Source of the DNA: an uncultured Mollicutes bacterium | GTDB taxonomy: Bacteria > Bacillota_I > Bacilli_A > RFN20 > CAG-826 | Assembly: GCA_900540385.1 (NCBI GenBank) | Contig: UQFY01000003.1 | Location: 1-64,000, forward strand | Direction of reading: 5' to 3' | DNA: 64,000 nt | Shown: positions 1-8,662 of the stretch, piece by piece | How the letters are laid out: each line of letters starts with the position of its first letter | Position numbering within the stretch: position 1 is the first letter of the stretch | Notes under the pieces: generated by a model | The model's database searches: none | What the model was told of the DNA's origin: nothing | What the model saw: the letters and a program-made list of their open reading frames with translations, nothing else | Program-made: the position numbers and the translations under genes

Positions 1-79
1 AGACTAAAAGCAGGATTTTGAGAAAAACCGGAATTTAGTTTAAGAATTCACATTTGCTATTTTTTTCAAAAAGAAAGCC

Positions 80-107
80 TTGCATTTCCTAACAATCGTC
101 TTAGAAT
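80..107 (+). promoter_or_regulatory. Sigma-A-type promoter of thrS
   Basis: TTGCAT (80-85) and TAGAAT (102-107) are separated by 16 bases, close to the housekeeping consensus. Transcription would start near 114, just before the T-box leader. The same promoter style recurs before infC and rpsD. The 79 bases to the left hold no visible gene. Confidence 0.6.
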
Positions 108-285
108 TTAGGGGCGTTGACGGAGACATGCTTAAATGTCTATAGGCATATGAAGTACCACTCCTGAGCTCCTGGCGATGAGTCAGGCGAAACCAAGCTA
201 CGTTACAGCAGGAGAGTGCATTTGCCTAGCAAATGAAACAAGGTGGTACCACGCGGAAGCGTCCTTCAATTAGGGCGTTTTTATT
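108..285 (+). promoter_or_regulatory. T-box leader (tRNA-Thr sensing) with intrinsic terminator
   Basis: The conserved T-box core AAGGTGGTACCACGCGG lies at 240-256. It is followed by a terminator: a 9-bp stem 257-265/272-280 with G-U pairs, then a T-rich tail. Upstream, the specifier loop carries GAAGTACCA (152-160), with an AGTA loop-E signature and the Thr codon ACC at 157-159. In this family uncharged tRNA pairs with the specifier and the T-box and favours antitermination, so thrS would be expressed when charged tRNA-Thr is scarce. Specifier, T-box and downstream gene all agree on threonine. Confidence 0.93.
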
Positions 286-314
286 TTTCGCCCGGAAAGA
301 GAAAAAGGATAAAT

Positions 315-2216
315 ATGAAAATCATTTATCAGGACAAAGAGATTGAATGCCAAGATAAGATGAATGGCTTTGATCTCGCCAAACTTGTTGACAACGAAAA
401 CAAGAAAGAAGACATCGCCGTTATTATTAACGAGAAAATCTCCGACATGAGAAGCGAATTAAAGGAAGGAGATAAGGTTTCCTTTGTTAAAATCGGAACC
501 CCTGAAGCCTTTGAGATTTTAAATCACTCCACTTCTCACTTAATGGCCCAAGCTTTGAAACATCTCTATCCAGATTGCAAATTTGGATTTGGACCAGCCA
601 TTGAAGAAGGCTACTACTATGACGTGGATTTCGGAGATAAGACCATCACCGAAGCGGATTTCCCAGCTATCGAAGCCGAAATGAAGAAATGTGCTAAAGA
701 AAATAACGCCTTCATTCGTCAAGATTTAGATGCCGATGAAGCTCGTAAAATCTTCCATGATAATCCATATAAGATGGAATTGATCGCGGAACATGAAAAC
801 GAAAAATTATCTTGCTATACCCAAGGTGATTTCACCGATTTCTGCCGTGGACCACATCTTCCAAGCACTTCCTTAATCAAGCATTTTAAGCTTCTTTCTG
901 TCGCAGGCGCTTATTGGAGAGGCGATTCCAAGAATAAACAATTAACCAGAATCTATGGCACTTCTTGGTGGAGCGAAGAAGAATTAAAAGAGCATCTTGA
1001 CATCTTGGAAAGAAGAAAGGCGAATGACCACCGTAAATTAGGACGTGACCTTGGCTTATTCTTCATTTCTGATTATGGTCCAGGTTTCCCATTCTTCTTA
1101 CCTAATGGCATGATCGTTAAGAATGCTTTACTTGAATATTGGCGTGAAGTCCATCGTCGTTATGGATATCTTGAAATCGAAACCCCAACAATCCTTTCCC
1201 GTGAATTATGGGAAATTTCCGGACACTGGGATCATTATAAAGAGAACATGTATACGACAAAGATTGATGGTAAAGACTTCGCCATTAAGCCTATGAATTG
1301 CCCTGGCGCTATTCTTTCTTATCAATCCAGCATTCGTTCTTATCGTGATTTGCCTTTGCGCTTTGCTGAATTAGGACATGTCCATCGTCACGAAGCCTCT
1401 GGCGCTTTAAACGGTCTCTTCCGTGTACGTGCCTTTACACAAGATGATACGCACATCTTTGTTAGACCTGATCAAATCGAAGACGAAGTAAAGAACATCA
1501 TGAAACTCTTCGACGAGGTCTATGATGTCTTCGGCTTAAGCTACAAGATTGTTCTTTCTACGAGACCTGAATCCTATATCGGTACCCCTGAATTCTGGGA
1601 TAAGGCCGAAAAAGCCCTTGCTCAAGCTTGCACCGATTCTGGGCATGAATATTCCGTTAATCCTGGAGATGGCGCTTTCTATGGACCAAAGCTTGACTTC
1701 AAGCTTCGTGATTCCATGGGCCGTACTTGGCAATGTGGCACCATCCAACTTGATTTGAACCTTCCTCATCGTTTTGGCTGCACCTATGTAGACAAAGATG
1801 GCGAAAAGAAAGAGCCAGTCATGTTACACCGTGTTGTCTTTGGATCCATCGAAAGATTCTTAGGCATCATCATTGAAAACTATGGCGGAGCCTTCCCAAC
1901 CTGGTTAGCACCAGTCCAAGTGAACGTTCTTCCTGTTTCGAATCTTCATCATGGTCAATATGCTCATGAAGTTGAAAAGGAATTATTTGATATGGGCATC
2001 CGTGTCAAAGTGGACGATTCTGAAGACAAGTTAGGCTATCGTTTACGTAATTCCCAAGTGAATAAGATTCCATTCACCTTGGTTGTTGGCGATAACGAAA
2101 TGAAAGATCATAGCGTCACTTACCGTGTCTTTGGTAATGAAAAGCAAATCACTGTTAGCTTAGAAGAATTCAAGAAGATTATTAAAAAATCTATTGATAC
2201 CAAGGCTAGATATTAA
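315..2216 (+). CDS. thrS: Threonine--tRNA ligase
   Basis: Charges tRNA-Thr with threonine in the cytoplasm. The 633-residue protein has the full ThrRS layout: TGS domain (about 1-60), second additional/editing domain with the HxxxH motif (H71, H75), class II catalytic core and a C-terminal anticodon-binding domain. PMNCPGAI and the HRHEASGAL region supply zinc and motif-2 residues. The start ATG at 315 is preceded by AAAAAGGA and gives the canonical MKIIYQ start; a longer in-frame reading from 243 would begin inside the T-box and is rejected. Expression is controlled by the T-box leader and the gene ends at a strong hairpin terminator. Length is normal for the family. Confidence 0.98.
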   Translation: MKIIYQDKEIECQDKMNGFDLAKLVDNENKKEDIAVIINEKISDMRSELKEGDKVSFVKIGTPEAFEILNHSTSHLMAQALKHLYPDCKFGFGPAIEEGYYYDVDFGDKTITEADFPAIEAEMKKCAKENNAFIRQDLDADEARKIFHDNPYKMELIAEHENEKLSCYTQGDFTDFCRGPHLPSTSLIKHFKLLSVAGAYWRGDSKNKQLTRIYGTSWWSEEELKEHLDILERRKANDHRKLGRDLGLFFISDYGPGFPFFLPNGMIVKNALLEYWREVHRRYGYLEIETPTILSRELWEISGHWDHYKENMYTTKIDGKDFAIKPMNCPGAILSYQSSIRSYRDLPLRFAELGHVHRHEASGALNGLFRVRAFTQDDTHIFVRPDQIEDEVKNIMKLFDEVYDVFGLSYKIVLSTRPESYIGTPEFWDKAEKALAQACTDSGHEYSVNPGDGAFYGPKLDFKLRDSMGRTWQCGTIQLDLNLPHRFGCTYVDKDGEKKEPVMLHRVVFGSIERFLGIIIENYGGAFPTWLAPVQVNVLPVSNLHHGQYAHEVEKELFDMGIRVKVDDSEDKLGYRLRNSQVNKIPFTLVVGDNEMKDHSVTYRVFGNEKQITVSLEEFKKIIKKSIDTKARY

Positions 2217-2230
2217 TTTTAGGTAAAGAA

Positions 2231-2260
2231 AAAGTTCCGAGAAATCGGAACTTTTTTATT
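2231..2260 (+). terminator. Intrinsic terminator after thrS
   Basis: AAAGTTCCGA (2231-2240), loop GAAA, TCGGAACTTT, then a T-run. The stem is flanked by A/T tracts on both sides, so it may also stop the convergent minus-strand gene that ends at 2269. Confidence 0.9.
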
Positions 2261-2268
2261 TTCAATGA

Positions 2269-2742
2269 TTATCTATCGCGATATTTCTTCTCAAGTTCAA
2301 GGAAGAATTTCTTGAATTCAATGGAAGAGGAGCAAGGATTCAAAGAACCATCTTTTCCAACCACACGATGATCCGGAATAAAGATAGGAATTGGATTATG
2401 CGCTAAAGCGTTTGCAACAGCCTTCGAAGAATTCGGCTCGCCAATTGCTTCCGCCACTTCTTCAAACGTTCTTGTTTCCCCATAAGGAATAGTACGAATA
2501 TAGTCAAACAGTTTCATTTCAAATGGAGAACCGTTATAAACAAGTTTGATATCAAATTTCTTTCTTTGACCAAAGAAATATTGGTTCAACTCACAAATGG
2601 CATCATAAAGGAGAACATTCTCTTCATTCAAAGAATCAATAGGATCAACAGCACCAAAAAGAAGGCCTGTTAGTCCCACCCCATCCGAAATCATCGTGAT
2701 GTCGTCGATTAAAGTGTCATAAATAGCGTATTGTGAAGCCAA
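2269..2742 (-). CDS. O6-alkylguanine-DNA alkyltransferase homologue with Asp in place of the catalytic Cys (ATL-like)
   Basis: The C-terminal half (about 72-157) is clearly the Ogt/AGT DNA-binding domain: IPYGETRTFEEVAEAIG, then NPIPIFIPDHRVVGKDGSL. In active enzymes the signature is PCHRV and the Cys accepts the alkyl group. Here the codon is GAT (Asp124), so self-alkylation through that residue is impossible. The segment after it, normally TGYAGG, reads NPCSSS and brings a Cys at 137. Alkyltransferase-like (ATL) proteins with Trp or Ala at this site bind O6-alkylguanine and recruit nucleotide excision repair; by analogy this may be a lesion sensor. The start is TTG at 2742, supported by AGGGG upstream. 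Monocistronic, convergent with thrS. An inactive relic is the alternative. Confidence 0.8.
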   Translation of the reverse strand: MASQYAIYDTLIDDITMISDGVGLTGLLFGAVDPIDSLNEENVLLYDAICELNQYFFGQRKKFDIKLVYNGSPFEMKLFDYIRTIPYGETRTFEEVAEAIGEPNSSKAVANALAHNPIPIFIPDHRVVGKDGSLNPCSSSIEFKKFFLELEKKYRDR

Positions 2743-2944
2743 TTTTTTTACCCCTGTTGCGAGTATTATCTATAATTTTCAAAAAAAATGCAAATTTCAT
2801 TGATGTTTTCTAAGCAAAATGCAAAGATTTGTTCCTTTGTTTCAGAAAATATTTTCTTGTTGTTTTATTCAATATTTATCGTATCTTTTTGTTACCTTTT
2901 ATTGAATGAAAAGGGGATAGGTTTCTTTTTTTGAAAAAATGTCC

Positions 2945-2972
2945 TTGCAAGTAAAAGAAAAAAGGGGATAAT
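2945..2972 (+). promoter_or_regulatory. Promoter of infC-rpmI-rplT
   Basis: TTGCAA (2945-2950), 16 bases, then GATAAT (2967-2972). Predicted transcription start is near 2979, giving a leader of about 130 bases before infC. Confidence 0.6.
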
Positions 2973-2978
2973 AATTGT

Positions 2979-3110
2979 CGTTAATAAAGTAGAAAGCAGT
3001 TCCCACGAACTCGCCGGACTTCCTAAGGAAATCGGCCCTACCGCTACAACAAAGGTAAGCGTGCGTGGAAATTGTCCACGCTATTTTATTACTTGAAGGA
3101 GGAAGATCTT
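2979..3110 (+). promoter_or_regulatory. L20-type ribosomal protein leader (attenuator)
   Basis: The stretch between promoter and infC has no gene but is structured. It contains a conserved-looking GTTCCCACGAACTCGCCGG segment and ends in GCGTGGA (3063-3069), loop, TCCACGC (3075-3081), then TATTTTATT, an intrinsic terminator. In Bacillus the infC-rpmI-rplT leader binds L20 and stops transcription when L20 is in excess. Position, gene order and terminator match that system. I assign it by position and structure, not by covariance model. Confidence 0.75.
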
Positions 3111-3659
3111 ATACCTTACAACAACAATAACAATCGTCGTCCAGAAAAAAGACGCGATCCAATCAATGAGAACGTGCGTTATCCGCAAGTTCGCGTAATC
3201 GGTCCTGAAGGAGAACAACTTGGCGTTATGTCTTCTCGTGAAGCCAATAGCTTAGCGATGAGTTACCAACTTGATCTCTATTGTGTGGCACCAACGGCTG
3301 TTCCGCCTGTCTGCCGCATCTGCAACTATGGAAAGGTTCGCTTCGAAAAGCAAAAACAAGACAAGCTTAAGAAGAAGAACCAAAAAGTCCAAGAGCTTAA
3401 ACAAATTCAGCTCACCCCTCAGATTGGTCAACACGATTTGGAAACCAAAGCCCGCAAAGGACGTGAGTTCTTTGAAAAAGGCGACCGTGTTGAGGTTTGC
3501 GTTGTCTTCCGTGGAAGGCAAATGACACATACCGAAATTGGTGAAGATGTCATGAAGAAATTCAATGAAGTCTGCGCTGATGTCGCATCTGTCGAAAAAG
3601 CCCCCTACTGGGAAGGAAAATGGTATAAGGAAATCCTCATGCCGATTAAGAAAAAGTAA
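3111..3659 (+). CDS. infC: Translation initiation factor IF-3, AUA start codon
   Basis: Prevents 70S association and proofreads the start codon on the 30S subunit. The N-terminal domain (INENVRYPQVRVIGPEGEQLG) and C-terminal domain (KQIQLTPQIGQHDLETKARK, then FRGRQMTH) are both present; 182 residues is normal. I place the start at ATA (3111): a strong AAGGAGGAA lies 8 bases upstream, and the only other in-frame choice, TTG at 3072, sits inside the terminator stem with no ribosome site. IF-3 discriminates against AUU/AUA/AUC starts and many infC genes use them for autoregulation. An N-terminal run of five Asn is unusual. First gene of the infC-rpmI-rplT operon. Confidence 0.95.
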   Translation: MPYNNNNNRRPEKRRDPINENVRYPQVRVIGPEGEQLGVMSSREANSLAMSYQLDLYCVAPTAVPPVCRICNYGKVRFEKQKQDKLKKKNQKVQELKQIQLTPQIGQHDLETKARKGREFFEKGDRVEVCVVFRGRQMTHTEIGEDVMKKFNEVCADVASVEKAPYWEGKWYKEILMPIKKK

Positions 3660-3672
3660 AGGAGAAACATTC

Positions 3673-3867
3673 ATGCCAAAAATGAAGACAAGCCGTACCA
3701 TGGCAAAGCGTGTCAAATTCACTGGTACCGGAAAAGTTAAAGTTCACCACGCTGGAATGGGTCATTTAGCCCCACGTAAAACAAGAAAGCAAAGAAAGCA
3801 TCTCGCAACCGCTTACTACCTCCACAAGAAGGATGAAAAGACGGTCCAGGAATGGGTTTCTAAATAA
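3673..3867 (+). CDS. rpmI: 50S ribosomal protein L35
   Basis: Small basic structural protein of the large subunit. The 64 residues begin MPKMKTSRTMAKRVKFTGTG, and HLAPRKTRKQRK is the typical L35 core. GGAGAAA precedes ATG 3673, 13 bases after the infC stop. A longer in-frame reading from 3565 inside infC is a shadow. Co-transcribed with infC and rplT and so under the same leader. Confidence 0.97.
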   Translation: MPKMKTSRTMAKRVKFTGTGKVKVHHAGMGHLAPRKTRKQRKHLATAYYLHKKDEKTVQEWVSK

Positions 3868-3886
3868 GGAAGGAGAATAATCAACT

Positions 3887-4264
3887 ATGGCAAGAGTTAA
3901 AGGTAGTGTCGCAACTCGCGCACGTCGTAAGAAAATTTTAAAGAAGGCAGAAGGATATTTTGGTTCCAAACACCTTCTCTTCAAGACCGCCAAAGAACAA
4001 GTTCTCCACGGATATAACTACGCTTATGCATCCCGTCGTGATCGTAAGAGCGACTTCCGTAAGCTTTGGATTAAGCGTATTAACGCTGGCTGCCGTCTTA
4101 ATGGCATCTCCTATTCTAAGTTCATCAATGGCTTAACAAAAGCTGGTGTTCTTTCTAAGGAAAACGGCGGACTCAACAGAAAGATGTTAAGCGAAATGGC
4201 CATCAATGATGCAACCGGATTCGCCAATCTCTGCGATATCGCCAAAAAAGCTTTAGAGAAATAA
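3887..4264 (+). CDS. rplT: 50S ribosomal protein L20
   Basis: Early-assembling 23S rRNA-binding protein and, in Bacilli, the repressor of its own operon through the upstream leader. MARVKGSVATRARRKKILKK and the YASRRDRKSDFRKLWI segment are typical. The 125 residues are slightly longer than the usual 118 or so, the extra being a few residues near the C-terminus. AAGGAGAA precedes the ATG. Last gene of the operon, followed by a strong terminator. Confidence 0.98.
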   Translation: MARVKGSVATRARRKKILKKAEGYFGSKHLLFKTAKEQVLHGYNYAYASRRDRKSDFRKLWIKRINAGCRLNGISYSKFINGLTKAGVLSKENGGLNRKMLSEMAINDATGFANLCDIAKKALEK

Positions 4265-4281
4265 ATTTTCTTAAAAGGTTA

Positions 4282-4311
4282 AGCGTCCCAAGTCGGGGCG
4301 CTTTTTCTTTT
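4282..4311 (+). terminator. Intrinsic terminator after rplT
   Basis: AGCGTCCC (4282-4289), short loop, GGGGCGCT (4295-4302), TTTTCTTTT. The same stem sequence recurs after rpsD. Confidence 0.93.
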
Positions 4312-4329
4312 GGTTAAAAAAAGGCTGAT

Positions 4330-5559
4330 TTACTCAGCCTCACTCTTATTTTCTTCGTCATCATCTTGCATATCATCATGCTGATAGAAGGTAGAAACCC
4401 CATCTTTAACAATGATGACAGAAACGTTTTTGACCGCCTCATCAACCAAGCTTTCCCACTCGAAGTGCTTTTCATAATATTCGCATTCCGAAATCTTTGG
4501 TTTGGTTTTCGGACGTTTTGGTTTGAAGATGGTGCAACAATCTTCAAATGGTCGAACAGAAATTTCGTAGGTTCCAATCTTTTCCGCCATGGCAATAGAG
4601 GCAATTTTATCCACGACTGCTAAAGGGCGAAGAATTGGATAATTTGTCACATCATTGATAGCAATCATGCTATCGAGAGTTTGGGAAGCAACCTGGCCTA
4701 CGGACTCTCCTGTTGCAAGGCCTAAGCAATGATGGGATTTTGCTAGTTTATCGGCAATACGGAACATCATTCTTCGCATAATGGTGATGCAATAAGGTTC
4801 CTCGACATTCTGATAAATCGCCAGTTGAAGTTTGGTGAAAGGAACGATGTTCAAACGAATATCCGCTTGATAAATATTGAGTTTGGCAAGGATATCTTTT
4901 AATTTGTCTAAGACGGCATCGGAAGTATAAGGCGGAGCGGCAAAGTGGATGCATTCAATACGAATTCCTCTTCTTAGAAGAAGATAAGCTGCAACCGGGG
5001 AATCAATGCCACCTGATAGTAACATCATAACCTTCCCATTCATTCCAAGAGGATAACCTCCGGCCCCTCTATAAGAATGAGCGTAAAGATAAGCCGCTTC
5101 AGCACGAATTTCAACGTGAAGAGAAATATCGGGCTTATGCACATCAACGCTTAAATCGGTGTTTTTAAGAATGTATCCGCCTAAATCACAGGCGATATCA
5201 AAAGAGTGTTTTGGATAGGTTTTATCAATACGTTTGGCAATGACTTTAAAGGTTTTTCCTTCTTCGTTTTGAATGAGCCCCAAAGCATTTTTGGATAACG
5301 TCTCAAAGTCTTTCTCGCTTTTATAAACGAGAGAAATTCTTTGAATGCCAGCCACTTCTTCTAAAAGAGAAATGATGGGTTTAGGATCTTCTCCGTTTAA
5401 AGTGATATAGGTATGGTCATGGTCAGAATGATATTCTAACGAAGAATATCCTTTTAAAGCGTGACGAATGTTTTTGCCTAATTCTTTAATGAAGGCACGT
5501 TTATTGTTTCCTTTGGTGCTTAATTCACCATAATGAATCATGATATGGTCGTAGTTCAT
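4330..5559 (-). CDS. thiI: tRNA 4-thiouridine synthetase ThiI
   Basis: Adenylates U8 of tRNA and transfers sulfur to give 4-thiouridine. The 409-residue protein has an N-terminal ferredoxin-like region, a THUMP domain (about 60-165) and a PP-loop ATPase with SGGIDSP at 182-188. The conserved EDCCTIFKPKRPKTKP stretch is near the C-terminus. There is no rhodanese domain, as in Bacillus ThiI, so sulfur should come directly from the partner desulfurase. The start overlaps the stop of the upstream cysteine desulfurase gene by four bases (ATGA), indicating translational coupling. The C-terminal tail is acidic (DDMQDDDEENK). Confidence 0.95.
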   Translation of the reverse strand: MNYDHIMIHYGELSTKGNNKRAFIKELGKNIRHALKGYSSLEYHSDHDHTYITLNGEDPKPIISLLEEVAGIQRISLVYKSEKDFETLSKNALGLIQNEEGKTFKVIAKRIDKTYPKHSFDIACDLGGYILKNTDLSVDVHKPDISLHVEIRAEAAYLYAHSYRGAGGYPLGMNGKVMMLLSGGIDSPVAAYLLLRRGIRIECIHFAAPPYTSDAVLDKLKDILAKLNIYQADIRLNIVPFTKLQLAIYQNVEEPYCITIMRRMMFRIADKLAKSHHCLGLATGESVGQVASQTLDSMIAINDVTNYPILRPLAVVDKIASIAMAEKIGTYEISVRPFEDCCTIFKPKRPKTKPKISECEYYEKHFEWESLVDEAVKNVSVIIVKDGVSTFYQHDDMQDDDEENKSEAE

Positions 5560-6686
5560 CGATTAATTGTCCTTTCTAGGATGTTTTGGAGGGTGTTTAA
5601 GAAGGTTTTCGCTTCCTCTAAGGTATTTTCTCGAGAGAAAGAAAGACGGATAGAATTCATGGCTCTTTCTTTAGAAAAGCCCATTGCTTCAAGAACATAG
5701 GAGATCGGTTCTCCTTTGCTATTACAAGCCGAGACGCTTGAGACGTATATTCCTTCGTGGGAAAGGGCTTCTGTAACAACGGATGCTTTCTTTCTTTTTA
5801 AGGAGAAATTGAGAATAAATGGGCTGCCATCCAATGGGGAATTCATAAGAATTTCATCGTTTTTTTCAAGTCCTTCACGAAGGAAGGAGGAAATCTCTTT
5901 GGCGTGAGCGATATTGTCTTGGAGATTTTTTGTAGCCTCTTCTAGAGCCACGGCAAGTGCTTCATCTCCTGGAAGATTATCCGTTCCAGCTCGGAAGAAA
6001 TATTCTTGATCACCACCGTCTATTTGACGCAAAAGAGTAATATTTTTCTTCAAAATAAGGGCTCCCGTCCCTTTTAAACCATGGATTTTATGTCCAGAAA
6101 AGGAGAATAGATCGATGGAGGAGTAAGGCAAGTCTCTTTTTCCGATGGCTTGGGTAACGTCAACGTGGAAGAAGGCCTTCGGGAAGGAATGAACAATCTT
6201 TGAAAGAGCAAGAATATCGTTATTGGACCCCGTTTCGTTGTTTGTTGCCATAATCGAAACGAGAATCGTTTCTTTATTCATGTTTTCTTTCAAGGTTTCA
6301 GGATCCACTGTCCCATCTTCTTTTGTAGGAAGGTAAATGACTTCGAAGCCTTCTTTTTCTAAAGAGCGGAAGGCCTCTAAAACGCTAGGATGTTCTACTT
6401 GGGTGGTAATGATTCTCTTGCCTCTACGGAGGTATTCCTTAGCAATTCCCTTAATTGCAAGATTATTGCTTTCGGAAGCCCCACTGGTGAATAAAACACG
6501 GTAATCGTTAGAAAGAGAAAGACTTTTTAAGATAGAAAGACGAGCGTTTTCTAATTTACGATATGCTTCTCTTCCATAAGCGTGACGCGAAGAAGGGTTC
6601 GCAAAACATTGTTCGTTTTCTTTTTCAAAACATTTTAAAACAGCAAGGGATGGCCTTGTGGTTGCGGCATTATCAAAATATATCAT
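5556..6686 (-). CDS. Cysteine desulfurase (NifS/IscS family, ThiI partner)
   Basis: PLP enzyme that takes sulfur from cysteine as an enzyme persulfide. The 376 residues show IYFDNAATTRPS at the start, EHPS with His99, the PLP lysine in SFSGHKIHG (Lys200) and the catalytic Cys321 in SSVSACNSKG. The operon with thiI (4-base overlap) matches the Bacillus nifZ-thiI pair, where this desulfurase serves tRNA 4-thiouridine synthesis rather than Fe-S assembly. The start ATG at 6686 has GGAAAAAG upstream. It lies 10 bases after ezrA on the same strand and may be co-transcribed with it. Confidence 0.94.
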   Translation of the reverse strand: MIYFDNAATTRPSLAVLKCFEKENEQCFANPSSRHAYGREAYRKLENARLSILKSLSLSNDYRVLFTSGASESNNLAIKGIAKEYLRRGKRIITTQVEHPSVLEAFRSLEKEGFEVIYLPTKEDGTVDPETLKENMNKETILVSIMATNNETGSNNDILALSKIVHSFPKAFFHVDVTQAIGKRDLPYSSIDLFSFSGHKIHGLKGTGALILKKNITLLRQIDGGDQEYFFRAGTDNLPGDEALAVALEEATKNLQDNIAHAKEISSFLREGLEKNDEILMNSPLDGSPFILNFSLKRKKASVVTEALSHEGIYVSSVSACNSKGEPISYVLEAMGFSKERAMNSIRLSFSRENTLEEAKTFLNTLQNILERTINR

Positions 6687-6696
6687 TCTTTTTCCT

Positions 6697-8385
6697 TTAT
6701 TCTAATCCATGCATATCTTTCAATGCATTGTGGGCTTCTTTATAAGAAGTATTGGCGAACATTGCTTCCGCTTGTGAAACAAGTTGGTCCATAGCGGTAT
6801 CATCATTTCGATAACGATTGGCGTTAAGGATGGATTTTTCAGCGTTTTGGAGATCCGTTTTTGTAGCTTCCACCTCCGTTAACAAGGAGTCGCCTTTTGT
6901 CTTTAAGTCTGCCATTTCGCTTTGGACTTTTTTGACATTGATTGGCATTTTCATCAAATCAGCATACAAAGCGTCGATAATTCCGTAAATTTCTTGGAAA
7001 CGAGGAGAATAACGCTTATTCAAAGCATCGACATTTAAAAGACGTAGCTCGCTTTCTTTTTCACGGATTTTGTTGAAATATTCACGAATAAGCTTAGACG
7101 CTTCTTGAGAATCCGCTTTTAAAGATTGCAAATAGTTTTCGAATGAATCCAATTCCCCTTTGGCTTTTTGAACCATTTCATTAAGAGAATTCATCTTTTC
7201 AACAAGAACAGTGAAAAGCTGAGCAGAATTCGAATGAACGTAATTATCCAAAAGAGTTTTTGAGGAGGAGACGCTGTTAATGCTTTGACTGATTTCTTTG
7301 AATTTCTCTAAGTCTTCTGCTCCTAAAAGGTAATAAGTCTTGATGGTATCTAAACTATTGGAGAGATTGACAAAATTCTGATGCACTTGGTTTTCTTCAC
7401 GATAAATGCCTTCGTATTGGCTTTCAAACACCTTTCGAGCTTCTTCTTCTTTGTCGAATTGCTCGTTATAAGCATCAATACGGTTACGAATTGTTTCGAT
7501 GTTTTTGCTAACGCCGTTATTGTTTAGCACTTTGACGTTTTCAATCATCTTTTGAAGAGTTTCGTCCATATCATCAATCTCACGTGAAGGAAGAATGTGA
7601 TTTAACGGATAGCCATTGGCCACCATTTGTTGATAACGGTTTTTTAAGGAAGAGATTTTATCTGGCAAAACGGTTGTTAATTCAAGACAGGTTTTTTGAA
7701 GGCTTCCTAAAAGGAGGTCGATTTTATTCAAAAGATCATCCACACGACTCATATAAATGTCTTTTGCTTCTTGATAACAAGCTTTTTCTTTTTGCTCATC
7801 GGCTCTTAAAATGTCGCTATCAATCATTTTGAAAAGGGAATTCATCGAGTCTGCGACAAGTGAAAGATCATCTTGCTCATTAAAGAATTTTTGTTTGATG
7901 GTGCGGTATTTCTCTTTTTCTTGCAAAGCAAGAGAAACCACTTCATCTTCAATTTTAAAAACGCCTTCCAAATCACTTTTTAATTGTTCGACGTTATTAG
8001 CGTATTCCTGAATGTCCTTTTTGGCTTTTGGGATAAAGCTTTTTAATTCTCCCCAATGTCTAGCTTCCAAAGCGTCGTTTAGGGAATTAACGATTCCTTG
8101 AGCATTGGCATCGTTTCCATCGCGGACGTCTTTGAATTTCATTTGCCACTTGGTAAATCGATCAACATAAAGCAAATTTAATTCGGAAATGGCCTTTAAA
8201 CGAGAGATATAACGTTGAATATCACCGAAAAGAATGGCGTGTTCTCTTTCAAAAATTCCGATAATATCACGTGTTTGTTTCTTTAAAACCCCGCGGGAAA
8301 TAATGGTGAAATATAAAAGCAAGGCAATGCCGATAACGGCAATAGCAGAGAGAATAATTACGGCAATTAAAACAGGCTGTGGCAT
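6697..8385 (-). CDS. ezrA: Septation ring formation regulator EzrA
   Basis: Membrane-anchored negative regulator of FtsZ ring assembly in Firmicutes. An N-terminal transmembrane helix (about residues 4-27 from this start) is followed by roughly 530 residues of almost continuous coiled coil, which is the EzrA layout, and 562 residues is the usual length. I start at ATG 8385, which has GGAGGA just upstream; a further 29 in-frame residues upstream are Arg/Phe-rich and overlap the divergent promoter region. The desulfurase/thiI pair follows directly. EzrA implies a walled, FtsZ-dividing cell rather than a wall-less mollicute. Confidence 0.9.
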   Translation of the reverse strand: MPQPVLIAVIILSAIAVIGIALLLYFTIISRGVLKKQTRDIIGIFEREHAILFGDIQRYISRLKAISELNLLYVDRFTKWQMKFKDVRDGNDANAQGIVNSLNDALEARHWGELKSFIPKAKKDIQEYANNVEQLKSDLEGVFKIEDEVVSLALQEKEKYRTIKQKFFNEQDDLSLVADSMNSLFKMIDSDILRADEQKEKACYQEAKDIYMSRVDDLLNKIDLLLGSLQKTCLELTTVLPDKISSLKNRYQQMVANGYPLNHILPSREIDDMDETLQKMIENVKVLNNNGVSKNIETIRNRIDAYNEQFDKEEEARKVFESQYEGIYREENQVHQNFVNLSNSLDTIKTYYLLGAEDLEKFKEISQSINSVSSSKTLLDNYVHSNSAQLFTVLVEKMNSLNEMVQKAKGELDSFENYLQSLKADSQEASKLIREYFNKIREKESELRLLNVDALNKRYSPRFQEIYGIIDALYADLMKMPINVKKVQSEMADLKTKGDSLLTEVEATKTDLQNAEKSILNANRYRNDDTAMDQLVSQAEAMFANTSYKEAHNALKDMHGLE

Positions 8386-8480
8386 GAGGAATCCTCCAAT
8401 CTTTAATACTATAACACGCCTACCCCTGCGCGCGGATAAAAAGAAATAGAAAAAGAAAGATAATTCCCTCACGTTTTTCC

Positions 8481-8509
8481 TTGACGATGTGTTCTTTGAA
8501 ACCTAGAAT
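8481..8509 (+). promoter_or_regulatory. Promoter of rpsD
   Basis: TTGACG (8481-8486), 17 bases, TAGAAT (8504-8509). A leader of about 147 bases would precede rpsD. Confidence 0.7.
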
Positions 8510-8515
8510 ATTTCG

Positions 8516-8662
8516 TGCGTGAAGGCTAGCAGGCTTCTACGTTTCCGTCTGACGTTATCTCAAAAACAAGTAAGACCAGCTAACGGTACCGAACAGAGAT
8601 AACACCCGGGAAATGGGAAAAGCCCTCTATACTTTGTTAACGCAAAGAAAGGAGACATCAAC
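8516..8662 (+). promoter_or_regulatory. Probable S4 autoregulatory leader of rpsD
   Basis: A long untranslated leader containing several complementary blocks, including GTTATCTC (8553-8560) against GAGATAAC, and a CCCGGGAAATGGG stretch before the ribosome site AAAGGAG. In Firmicutes S4 represses its own monocistronic gene by binding such a leader. The assignment rests on position and pairing potential; a covariance search was not possible. Confidence 0.55.

Noticed and set aside
243..314. N-terminal extension of thrS
   Set aside because: It would start inside the T-box core and translate the terminator; ATG 315 has a ribosome site and the family start.
3252..3722. Minus-strand open frame of 156 codons over infC
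   Set aside because: Shadow of infC; no ribosome site or family resemblance.
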